A stretch of 64,000 nucleotides of DNA, taken from NCBI GenBank assembly GCA_964030785.1, contig OZ034971.1, forward strand, positions 43,292,804 to 43,356,803, written 5' to 3'. The notes under the pieces were generated by a model, which was given only the letters and a program-made list of their open reading frames with translations, had not been told where the DNA came from and searched no databases. Position numbers and translations under genes: made by a program. Below are positions 37,201 through 49,200 of the stretch, piece by piece; position 1 is the stretch's first letter, and every line of letters starts with the position of its first letter. This DNA is from Siderastrea siderea (Eukaryota > Cnidaria > Anthozoa > Scleractinia > Rhizangiidae).

Positions 37201-40200
37201 GTATAACCCACAGTGTGTAGTGAAGGTTGTGATGTTTCTGGAATCTGGATGGAGTTCCAACTGATGATAACCCCACTTCAGGTCAAGTTTACTGAACACA
37301 GTGCTTTGGTTAAGGTTTTGGAGCACTTCATCTACAGTAGGTATGGGGTAGCGTTCCCTGATGATGGCTTCATTGGCCCTTCACATGTCTACACACAAAC
37401 GTATTTCATCATTCTGCTTTGGTACCACTACAACTGGACTAACCCACGGGGTTGGGCCCTCTACCGGTTCAATTATGTCCATAGCTACAAGTTCTTCAAC
37501 CTTCTCTTTAACCTTGTCTCGAAGACTAAATGGAGTGCGCCTGACTGGTTGCGCCACAGGAGGTACGTTTGGATCCACATACAACTTAACTTGGTAGTCT
37601 TTCAACCTTCCCACACCTTCAAAGATTTCTTTGTAATCAGACATGATTGTTTCCTTAGATGTCACTGAATAAAGTGGGATGCCTAATTTCAACACACCCA
37701 GCTGTATGGCAGTTTCCCTTCCCAGCAGTGCTGCCCCTTTTCCATCAATAACAGCAAATTCAGCTTCTACTTCATTTTTGCCTGCTTTTACTGACGCTGA
37801 GAATGTTCCAAGAACTTTCAGTGGCTGGTCACTGCCATATGCATAAAGCTTCTTATCACTCTTCTTAGACACACACTTAACCTTTTCTTGCTTCAACTTT
37901 AACCACAGATTTTTGTCAATGACATTGGTGCTTGCACCCGAATCAATCAACATAGCAACTACAACTCCGCCCACAGTTACATTTATTTCCTCAGGTGGTG
38001 CAACAGAATTCACAGCAAATGCATACTCATCTTCCTCTCTTTCACGTTCCACATACCTGACTGATTTCCTCTTCTGGTTCTTTCCAGTTGGCTTTCCTCC
38101 ACGTCTAGGTTTGGGAGGTTTGGCTCCTTTCTTTGTCTGACACTGGGCACCAAAATGGTCAGCTCCTCCACACTTATGGCAGGTTTTTTCTTTGGCAGGG
38201 CATTCAGGGTCTCGTCCAAAATGACCCACATTCCCACATCTGTAGCATGCATGTTTCGTAGTTCCACTGGTTGACTCCTTTGTTTTGTCTGGCTGCTTCT
38301 CACGCACCGCGTTCACATCATTCTTTCCACTCTCCATACTCTGCAACTGCGATTGGACACGCTCATGGTTTGCGGCCGTCGAAAGTAGGAGCTCCAGGGT
38401 TAGCTTCTCTCCCTTTTCTAGCAATTTCCTCCGTAAGTCATGTGATTTGCAATGCTGGACAACTTGATCTCGTATCTGATTTTCAGCTTGCTCGCCATAA
38501 TCACAATCTTTAACCACTCTTCTTAATCTAGTCACAAATTGGGCTACAGTTTCGCCATCGTGCTGCTCCATGCTGCGGAAAACGTGGTTCTGGTATGTCG
38601 AATTTACTTTCGGGATGAAGTAGTCGTTTAAGGCTTTCTCAGCTTTTGTGTAATCTTTTATCCCGCCCGTGTCGGCCAACGTTTCGAATATTTCTTGGAC
38701 GTCTTCACCGGCTGAGTGAAGAAGTAGAGCTCTCCTCTGGACTTTGTTATCATCCTTGTCTGCTTGGATGATGAGGCCTTTGCTGTCGGCGTACAGTGTA
38801 AAACTTTTGATCCATCGTTGCCAACGCCGCCCAACATTCGAAGGGTCGCCATGAGGATCGAACGGTTTCACGCTGGAGAGGTCATCTATCTTTATTGATG
38901 CCATTGCTCGATCGGTTGGGACTTAAACTTGATCCTCGTCGCCAGATGTCGTATTCCAACGTCGTATTTAAACCGATGGAACAAGATTATTGCACGCAAG
39001 TAATACAGACTCGAATCTAATCCGCCATGCTTTAATAATCACCTTACATACATGCTTTGCGCACCTAAATACTTCGTGTACGATACACTGGAATATACTT
39101 CACGAACACTACAATAAGGGAACTTGTTTATTATGTTCATCATTTCAATCTCCTGCAAATAGTAAGTTAAGAATGCTAACCTGGCATACATAAAAGAAAT
39201 GTTCAACACACATTTGATTATTATACATGTACAGTGTACATCAAATGAATGGTAATGTGGACCAAGCTGTTGAATAACATGTATTTTTTAATGACTGTAA
39301 CTAGCCTAACTCTTTTACTTAAATTGTGATGTCATTTCGGTTTTAGGATACCAAGTGAATTATGCAGGATCACTTCCAAATTTTCCACCTGCCAACATCA
39401 CAATTCGGCACCTTTTACTGCTTTGGACAGGAGACCATCCTGCACAGTGCGAGGTGTGTAAGACAAAGGGTGCTGGAGGCAGAAAGGGATGTCGAAGGTG
39501 TCATATATGCGGTAGGTGACAGTGCCAGTTCTGATAACCATTATTATTAGGCTTTACATGTGTGCACTGGGTAATGTATCCTCTCAATCCCAAAGAGTAT
39601 GGAAAGCATGTGTTCGTTCACTTAGCTTGGAATAGTGCTTTAATAAAATTTTGATTGTTTACTCCATGTACAGGAACATGGCTAAGTGAACACAATCACA
39701 ACTACTACCCAAACTTCAGGAAACAATACAGATACCCTTATCAAAAGAGAAAACTTGAGGAAGAATTACCGATAATGAAGTCATTAGAAGAGGAAGAAAG
39801 ACCTACCTATTTCCAAAGAATAAGCAAGGAAAATGGCCTTCTGGGGTTATCAGTTCTTCATAGGCTTTATCCCCTTTATGGATTTGATGTTCTCAGGGAC
39901 ACAGTCTTTGATGCTATGCACCTGTTGCCTCTCAATGTAGTCAAGAATAACATTGAGCGATGGATTTCGGGAGGATACTTTAGCAAAAAGGACTTTGACA
40001 CCAACTTGGCAAAAATGCCTTGGACCACAGGTACATGTATGTGTAAACTGTTTCAGGCATAAATAATTTTACTGGAATAAACAGTGGTTTGAAAAAATAG
40101 GGTTTATCATAATTGAACAAATAAGTGGACTGCTTATAAGAGATTTGACTGTGTTCAGTTTTGTAAGGTGTATGCAGAGCTCTACAGCTCTCAGTTGTCA

Positions 40201-43200
40201 AATTGGAGTCTTTTTCTGTTGATTGTTAACTTTATACTGAATAAGCCTAAAGTGCTACTTTTTTGCGATGATTTTGATTGCTTTACAGATAATATATACT
40301 TTTAAAAAATGTCTCTAAAAGCTAAATTCCTGAATTTAATTTCTCAGCCAGTTACATGTACAGTGTAGATACAAAAATGTATTTATTATTTTCTGTTTTA
40401 CTGCTATCTTTGGCTTATTCCCAAGGAAACAAATTCACAAATGAAATTTTCAACTGTCTGACTGGATACTGATTCCAGCTAAAGTTTACATTAATGATAA
40501 TATGAAAATACTTCACTACATGTGCTTGACTTGCCTGAAATATTATTTTAATTTTACAGATTATCGTACATCTCGCTTGCCTCTGGATACTGATTCCATG
40601 GGTTACTGGACTGGTAAGTATCATATATTTCCCTTCTGTTATGTTATTTTGATGTCCAATAACTTACAAAATAATACATATTGATTACCCAATACTTTCT
40701 AAAACGGAAATGTCAAACGGTATTTTCTAAGAATGTTCATAAGAATATTTTCAGCCTAAAATCCGCAGAAAAATAAGAATATTCAGCCTGGGTCGGAAAA
40801 ACTGTATTCTTATAAAAAAAAGAGTATTGTATAGACCATAAAATAGGTATGACACTTAATATAAGAAACTTTAAAGGGATCCTGTTGTATGAATAAGACA
40901 TCATTAAATGTCAAATGTTCTGCTGATAGCACAATTATTAAAATATTATGTTGTAGCAGCAACCTAATTCCAAATTTTCTCTTGAAGCTGAAGAATACCA
41001 GAAACTGGCTTTTCCAGCATCAGAGTTTGTCTTAAATGGATTACTTTCTGAGCAAGAGTTGAAACTGTGGGCACCTGTTCCAAGAATGGTAGAGTTTGTC
41101 TTTAATTCAGGAAGAAATGGCTGGACTGAAGATATGATTGAGAACGTTAGATGTCTTGCTTGGAGATATTGCATTTCATGTGAAGAGCAGTATGGAGCTA
41201 ATGCATGTGTGATAAATCTGCATAACTTGACGCACTTACATGAAGACATTCAGAGATTTTCAGCACCAGATAATTTCTGGTGTTTTCAATTTGAAAGAGC
41301 TGTCAAGCGTTACGTGCAGCAGAGTAGCAATAAGAAGCACATTGAAAAATGATTTGCCCGAAGAGAAAGTCAAAGAGAATTCCTGAAATTTCGGCAAGAC
41401 CTAAAGCTGATCTCATCTGAAAGACAACGAGAAGGTACGTGATTGTAATAACCCAATGATTATTATTTTATTATGCAGCACAGTACATTACTTCTGAAAT
41501 CACCCAATTTAGTATGAATGCTAAATGCATTTATACTTGGGTGGCAATAAGCACAATGATTATAATTATTTTACTTCTTGTATGTGTTGTGGTTCAATTT
41601 TATCCTTGGTTTAAATTTTAATGTGGCTAAATATCATTTAGGCAAGGTTAAACTCGAGCTAATGCAGCCAGCAAGCATGCCCCATCAGCTAATATCAGTT
41701 AGGCAAGTTAAAAATGAGCTTATGCAGTCAGCGGTTTCCCTCCTTTGGGAGTACGTGACCTGTGGGACGGCCTTCAGGGGTTTTTGGTTCATTGCACAAT
41801 TGTCGTAGTGTATTCAGCTGATTGTTGCGGATCAGTTGCACTGCTTTGCTTGCAAATCATTGCGGTTTCTTGCACCCTCTCCTCCCTCCCGTTTTGTTCT
41901 GGTTCAGGGTAAGTATTCTTCAGGTAAGTAGTTTCCACTGAATTTTCTTTTTGGTGTGACGGTGCTGGTTAGCGGACGCTCAGTGGGTGGTTCCTGCTTT
42001 CCAGGGTTGCCATGGATACATCCTAGCGGCTTATGGCTTTGGCACCCCGCCAACCTTTAAGGCACCAGTTCCCAAGCTCATCGATTTGCGATGAGTTTAA
42101 TTTTCCTTTGTTTTGGGGTATGGTATGTATGATATCGAGTTTAAAACAAAGGACAATTATAATTATGATGTTATTTCAAGCTTAGGCAGTTCAATGTAAT
42201 TCTGTTTTTGGTTGTGCATAATGATTTAGGTAACCGCATCGTCTTTGGAAGGAGCCAAGTCCCTCGTAAAAATGTGTTCTGGTGGCCCATTCGCTGACAA
42301 AGTGAACCAAGGAGTGTTAATTGGTGCTGGCCATCTCCATGTGATGTCTCGTCAAGAGAGGCAAACTGTTCTAGAATATTTACAGCATCCTACAGCAGAT
42401 AATATGGATGAATCTGCCGAGGCCTTCTGCAGTGCATTTCTCCCCATGCATTGCAAACCAATGGGTGGAAAGCTTTACAGAAAAGGAGATTTTTTTGCTG
42501 CATTCCAACAAGGGGTGGAAGTTTTTTTCCAGATAGAGAAATTCTTCTTGGTGAAAGTTAGTAATGTGTACCGATCAATTGTTCTCGGTGATACTTTTCA
42601 ATTCATTACTAATCCTGGTGGTACTGTTTCAAGACATCCTATTAGTGATACTGTTTATATTCAACCTGCTCACTCTTACATTTGTGTAGGTTTAAATGAT
42701 CTCAGACGAGAAATCATGTTGTTTCCGGAGACAGGTAACAAGTATGCAGGGGTAGATCCCTTCAGGACAAGTGTGAACCTCCCCAGGGTTATTGTACCCA
42801 TCTTTCCTCAAGTGGACGATTTTGTGTGTGTTATTGGTGATGAGGAGGAAAACCCTTGGAGGGCTCTGATAACAGAAGTGAACTATCGTACATCAACTGT
42901 GGGAGGTTATTTCTATGTAAAACATCCCAATTTTGATGCTAACCACCTCTGGATAAGAGAGAGGCCACAAAGAAAGGAGACCATTCATTTCAACAGCCTT
43001 TTGTCGACTGTGAATGGTGAATGGGTGGGCAACGCATGGAGAGACACTTGAGAACTTTTAGCTTTGTAGTATCAAGACTCTTTTGTTTAAAAACAGGATA
43101 TATAAATTTATTAGCAAGTCTATACATATGAAAATGGATTTCTTAATTTTCCTATGATTTCCAAAGTTATTTTAAAGCATGCTGACTTAAGATAAAAATC

Positions 43201-46200
43201 TGGTCCATTAGCCTGGATATTTTAATAATAGTAATAGTCAGGCTCCAAGGCTTAGGGGAATAGAACAAAAGGAATGAGTTACCGGTATTTATCCATGGAC
43301 CTCAATGTGATTTCTTTTGCTATATTCCTTCAAGCCTTGGAGCCATGTATGAATGTTAATATATTGGAATTGGTGTCATTCAAAAACAGATTACTGAAAT
43401 TCAAACTTGTTGTTAATTATCTTGGAAAATACCGGTACGAAATCCAGAGTTGCATCTTTCTAAAACAGGATTTCTAAAAACTCATAGTTAATTACCAAAC
43501 CTGGATGATAAAGAAAACTGATAACTCAGATCCAGTCTTGGTTTTTGATCTTATCCAAGTTTGGATTCAGTAAAAATCCAATACAGGAAAACAAGATATC
43601 CAGATTAGTTTTTTTCTAGAGTAGGATATCTTAAAACCCATGGTTAATAACCAAACCTGGATAATAAAGAAAAGATATAGCTCAGATCCAGTCTTGGTTT
43701 TTTATCTTATCCAAGTTTGGAATCAGTAATAATCCAATACAGGAAAACAAGATATCCAGATTAGTTTTTTTCTAGAGTAGGATATCTTAAAACCCATGGT
43801 TAATAACCAAACCTGGATAATAAAGAAAAGAGAGAGCTCAGATCCAGTCTTGGTTTTTGATCTTATCCAAGTTTGGATTCAATAGAAATCCAATACAGGA
43901 AAACAAGATATCCAGATTAGTTTTTTTCTAGAGTAGGATATCTTAAAACCCATGGTTAATAACCAAACCTGGATAATAAAGAAAAGAGATAGCTCAGATC
44001 CAGTCTTGGTTTTTGATCTTATCCAAGTTTGGATTCAGTAAAAATCCAATACAGGAAAACAAGATATCCAGATTAGTTTTTTTCTAGAGTAGGATATCTT
44101 AAAACCCATGGTTAATAACCAAACCTGGATAATAAAGAAAAGAGATAGCTCAGATCCAGTCTTGGTTTTTGATCTTATCCAAGTTTGGATTAAGTAAAAA
44201 ATCCAAGATTAAACCAACTACAGTTCTTTGGATTACTTGAAATACAGGGTAAAGCTGTTTTCTTCAATATCCAGGGTTGGAAAAAGGCAGTGATTTTTAC
44301 TACCTGACAGAAAAACCGGGAAAAAACCAGGTTGAAACAGAACGTGGTTTTTTATGCGAGGTTGGTTTTTAAAAAATCCAGGCGTAAACCAAGTAAAAAC
44401 TAGTTCGGTTTTTGGATTTTTTTTCCAGTGTGATGGCTAGATTTTGTAACTTTTACAGCCTATAAAAAGTCAAGACTGAGGGGGGTTTCATAAAAAAAAG
44501 GCGTAATGCTTTTCGAACAGGTGCAAAGAGTTATTTTAGCGAAAAAAGCATTTTGGGGTTAGGTGCACTTTAAGATAAGAGTTTGTTTTCATATGAATGT
44601 TACATTTATGCTATTCAATACATTTCCAATCAACACCTCTGTTCTTACTGAAAGGTGAGAAGTCCTCATCCACACAATGTAGAAATGATGTCTCAGGTTC
44701 ACCACTGTGTAGTATTGAGAGATGCATGCATTTGCTAAGACATGGTATGATTATATTTTTCGCCTTGAAATGGGGATTGTAATTTTAGTGTCCTAAAATG
44801 GGCATTTCATAGTTCCTAAAGTCTTTGTTACCCCTTTAAGCCCCAATGGTGACAAGCATCGAATTTCTCCTGACAATATCCTTACTTGTTCAAACATACA
44901 GGTCACGAGAATAAAGGAAATGATCACCAAATATGCAATGTCTTGATATTTGTGCAAATTCTCCTAACTAGCACCTTAAGAAATATATGGAGAACACTGA
45001 GGAGAATATGCGTACTGATATCGAGGCTGAAAGGGTTGAAGCACTTTGTTTTCATTCTGGAGTGATATGATGAGCTGATAAAGAAACATGAGACGTTTTT
45101 AGCTTGGAGAAGAAATAACAAATATCTAACATTCAACATGTCATGAGCATGGGACGAAATAAAAATCTTAGTTTCCGATTGTAGTCAGATCCATTACCTT
45201 CCTTACGCTGGTCAGATGCTGTTAGCCTTGAGCCAAGACTCGTAGCAAGCTAGGTCATGTTTTCTACTTTGTCCTATTCTTCTAACGTATTGAATATTAC
45301 ATTTTTCTTACCACAAGGAGTTTTCGTTTTTGTGGCCACCTGACTGTTGCTTCCATGGGTGGAAAGATGGCTTAATTGAAAGAGAGCTACTTTCAAATGC
45401 CACCAGACAATACTTATGTAAATTAAGTAGTAAACGTCTCACTGATGTTCAAAAGACTTTGTTTAATCGAAGACAAATTATGTAGAGAATTATTCTTCCG
45501 TTAAAATTTCCAGTAATTCTTTTTATTTTGTTAGAACCTTTCCAGGGCGAATGTCATGGAAATCCTTTTGTGTTATCGAAGGAGGACTCCACCATTTTAA
45601 AGAGGACGCTTTTAGGCACAGTAGAGTGTGAGTTTGTGTCCCGGAGGACATTCCATACACTCACTCTTGTTTTAACTACTCTAAAGCGGCCATCTCTCCA
45701 TAACGGCAACAGCCACCAATGTGTTCTTACTGCCCAAGTAACCTCTCCACAACGGCCATTTAAGAGCGAACAATTTACAAACTGACACTCACTGTACAAT
45801 ACTCGCTTTGTCTCGTTAACTTTTTGTTTCTGAACGTTTGCTTTCTGTTTTATTGATTATTTTGATTGTTTTATGTTGTATTCATATGCTACAGTAAGCA
45901 GTTTTAGAATAAAAAGGTTCTATCAGTTCCCCCCAAAGTGGTGTCATGTTACATCCATACCTCCCTATGATGGCCACCTCTCCACAACGGCCACTCAGCT
46001 CTATCCCCAAGGTAGCTGTTGTAGAGGGGTTCGACTGTAGTTGCACACGTTGGCATAATTTCACAAACCGGGTCTCATCTGGCTTACAGGCCTTCACTCA
46101 AGCTGTTACAATACCCTATACAAATTAAAATACACTAAGATCACTTTCTGAACGAAATTTGCAAAGTATAATAAGCTAACAAGCTTCCCACATGATAGAG

Positions 46201-49200
46201 AGGACCGGCAAAGGCGGTACGAAATCACATTCACAACACATGGGTCTCTAGTGGTTCACACACACACGAAGAAAAACATGCTAGCAAAGCTTTCTGGGAT
46301 TACATAACTACCATTAATGGCTAAAAAGTGGCAGGAGTGTTTGTCATTCTGAAAGGCGTCCTGTTAAATTTGTAAAGACCAAAGGGCATGGTCTTTACAG
46401 TCATTCGGTTTTTCAGCTTCTCGCACCCCTACTCGCAGGTAACCACTCTGAAGGTCTATAAGAAGAACCATAATGTACCGTGCAGAGCCTCTAATGTCTC
46501 AGCTATTCTGGGGACTGGATAGGGATCCTTGACTGTTTTAGCATTGAGCTTGTGAAAGTCGATGCACACTTGTAGTCCTCCATCTTGCTTCTGAACCAAC
46601 ACAACCAGTAAAGCATAAGGACTACAACACTCCCTTATGACTCCTGCTTCTAATAGATCTTGGACAGCTACTCTGAATTCGTCAAGCTGAGCAATGGTAC
46701 TTTCCTATATGTGCCTCTTACTGGAATGCCATCCATCAACCAGATCGTGTGGGTGATCTTGGTGGTGATTCCGAGGTCTGTACTGTCTCTGGAAAACACG
46801 TATGTCATTCGAGTTAGGACTCAGGGTTGTGGCACTTAGATCGATGTTAATATTTTGGCAGGCTTCGTTGTTGTCTTGTGCTTCATAAACTTCAGAGGCA
46901 ACCTGGAGAGATGCCAGTCTAGCTTTTGGAGGCAACGTGACAGGCTGTGACGAGTTATTGGTCAACTCGACAGGAATACAGCAAGTGGAACCAGCAGGTG
47001 ATAGGCTGATTAAACCAGGTGTAACTTCGACAGCAGAATGGTGTGGCAGTTTATCGAGTGGTTCAACTACGACCTGGGTAATCTCTCTTGGGCAAGTATG
47101 TGTCCATCCTCAGAGAACCACAGCCTAATGGGCTGCTGTGATGATGGGATGCTGAGAAGTGCAACGAACCTTACCTGGACCATTGGCACATGTGTTTTGT
47201 TTCCCCAAGACCTAAAAGAACAACAAGCACGCTTCCACACCCCTGAAACAGCCATCTTCTGAAGAAAAGCTGGACCACCCTTTTGTTAACGACCATCCCT
47301 GCACTGCTTGGCCAGACTGATGCCTAGAATGAGAGGAATGCACCAGTTTTACTGGTTATCACGAACGACCTGTACCAGAGGCTGAAAAACTTTAACTGTA
47401 CCAGCTTCAATACGAGGAAAACTAACGCCTAATTCCACATAACCCAGAAACGGCACCTCCTGACCAGCTGCTCCAACAACATCTACTAGTCGATCTGAGA
47501 GGTGTTTCTTGTAGAAATGGTCCGATATTGATGTTACTTGGCTACCAGTGTCCAACAAAGCAAGGAAAGGATAGCCATTCAAGTAGGCCACACACCCATT
47601 CGTCTCTCCAATTAATGCATCCAAAACAGGGTGGGGCTGTTGCTGTGTGACTGCTGGTTGGTCCACTGCCTTTTCCCGATAGTTCAAAGCTATTGGAACC
47701 AATGGCCCTTTTGACCACAGTGGTAATATGTGGCGAAAATTGTAGGCTTGGGCCAACAGTTCGTCCCCCACGGCGGCAACTTGATCACCATAGAACTCTT
47801 CGAGCTGCTCCAGTATCTTTTTGACTGATGTTCCGGGCTGAAACCAATGATTTTGGTCTTCGCTTCAGCTTAAAGTGGTTTGCAAATTTGCTACGCAATC
47901 ACCTTGTGGGAGTGGAGGTTTTCCTGGATCATGGTGTTGACTTCAAATCGCCAAACACGATATGCAATGCCTTTTCCTCTCTTGTTTCTGAATCCAAAGA
48001 ATGAGGAGAATTGTGGGTGAGTACGGTAGCGAACCATCAAGGACTGAGGAGATGTGGAGTTTAAAGTAGCAGTAGTTGAATTGCTTGTGAGGTTCACATG
48101 AGTTCTCTGCGCCACAACCCATTTTCAGAAAAGCTTTGAAAGTTATGATATGCATTTTCCACTTTTCAGCTCTACTGTATTTTGTGGCCAATATGGCTAA
48201 TGGAGTAATGGTGACAACTTGTTTCTCATGGAGAATATGTTGGTGGATAAAGTGTTGTAATACATGGGATTTGCGCATTCCCAGTTTGCCAAGTATAACG
48301 TGATGGTCTCTTAAAAAAAGAGTTTTTGCATGAAAGCAACAGTTGTTACACAGCCCAAGTGCTACGCAGTAAGTCTGATAAAATAAACGTCGAAAACTCG
48401 GAACTTTTAATACAAAATATCGATATGCATATCCAGATTACCATCCACACACATTACAATAAATCCAGTTCAAGTTCAAGATCAGATAGTCCAGGTTTTC
48501 TAGAAATATAAACATGAACTAGTAAACATAGGAAACGAAGCAGGTAAATTTTGCAAATATGACCCTTACCGACTGTTTCGTTAGGTTCAAATGTCCAACA
48601 AAGTTAAGAATGAAAACAACATGAATCGAAGCCAAGAAGACACACATGGTTAATCACGTGATACAAATTTGTAACGTAATATTAGGTCCACACAACGTGC
48701 GCAATGGTAGCTACACCGGCCCCTAAATGAACTTTCTAGAAATAGCTTCATCTACACATACTTAACAGCTACCACAGTAAACTTAAACATCCTTATTATA
48801 GGTAAATACGCAGTTCTTTGTTTGTCAATAAAACACAACTTTAAATGTCATTAAGTGGTGTCCACTAATTGTTGTCTACTCGGGATTGACAGGACGAGTA
48901 AACAAAGTGCGATCGATGTTAACTGCAACTTTACAACGTCCAGCATGCATGTCAAATGCATCATACTTGAAGGAAATGTTCCTGACAGTACTAATTGCTT
49001 AAGGACTTGACATTTCAAGGCGACACAACTTGGTGATTGGTTGGGTAAGAACAGTTCTTGTCACTTTGATTTCTCTTTCTCGTCGATGCTTTGAACGAGT
49101 CACGACAGTGCAACTTGTTAGCACCTTTGCAGAACGCACGTATCCATCTTCACTCTCAAACACTTCCACAACTTGGGCTAATGGCCACTGACCTCTTGGA

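Larger units (their letters stand above)
34482..39113 (-). mobile_element. Ty3/Gypsy LTR retrotransposon 1, nearly intact
   Basis: LTRs 34482-34648 and 38947-39113 (167 bases each; TGTCG...ACTACA) differ at three positions by eye, so the insertion is young. The target duplication is ATAAG (34477-34481 and 39114-39118). Genes read on minus. A purine tract (AAAAAGGAAGGGA) borders the 3' LTR at about 34649-34661. It lies in an intron of the CACTA transposase, opposite to the transposase in direction. Confidence 0.95.
31651..43051 (+). pseudogene. CACTA transposase gene (Tnp2-type), multi-exon, one stop
   Basis: Coding exons: 32582-33409, 33894-33941, 34184-34354, 39347-39511, 39674-40030, 40560-40613, 40988-41434, 42252-43051, preceded by an exon ending at 31650. 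Every intron is phase 1. The product shows a Tnp2-type transposase: a zinc cluster ([16 protein letters not shown]), the catalytic-region start ([14 protein letters not shown]), [20 protein letters not shown], a Cys cluster ([19 protein letters not shown]), [17 protein letters not shown] and a DUF4218-like stretch ([20 protein letters not shown]). A TGA at 41350 in the eighth exon interrupts it, and no ATG was found in the 5' exon, so this copy is probably inactive. The 34354-39347 intron holds the Gypsy insertion. The enzyme would cut and join the element ends. Confidence 0.75.
26343..44430 (+). mobile_element. CACTA (EnSpm-type) transposon, 18.1 kb
   Basis: The ends are CACTGGAAAAAATCC at 26343 and its inverted counterpart GGATTTTTTTTCCAGTG at 44430. 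They are flanked by a 3-base duplication TGA (26340-26342 and 44431-44433). CACT(A/G) termini, a 3-base duplication and long subterminal repeat zones are hallmarks of CACTA elements. Inside are a multi-exon transposase on + (31651-43051), a divergent five-exon gene on - (28169-31227), a nested Gypsy element (34482-39113) and three MITE copies. Without the Gypsy insertion it is about 13.5 kb. It lies in a MEI4 intron. Confidence 0.88.
26061..44569. mobile_element. Foldback MITE flanked by TTAA, split by the CACTA element
   Basis: The left end AGTGCACCTAACCCCAAAAT (26061) is repeated inverted at the right end (to 44569). Each is bordered by TTAA (26057-26060 and 44570-44573). The CACTA element occupies 26343-44430, leaving about 420 bases of MITE. 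An internal palindrome spans about 26195-26335, with arms carrying GGGTCTATTCT and CACAAACTG. TTAA borders suggest a piggyBac-type origin, but the shared bases extend to ATCTTAA, so the true edge is uncertain. Confidence 0.65.

Noticed and set aside
43470..44215. Regular repeats considered as a CRISPR-like array
   Set aside because: The units are continuous 156-base tandem repeats without unique spacers, in a eukaryotic transposon end.
45318..45485. Possible exon after an AG acceptor ([11 protein letters not shown]...)
   Set aside because: Open for 55 codons, but its phase does not fit between the MEI4 exons at 44744 and 55388, which join directly in phase; no family recognised.
45528..45785. 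85-codon + strand frame
   Set aside because: Most of it runs through the CTCTCCACAACGG repeat and no coding motif is visible.
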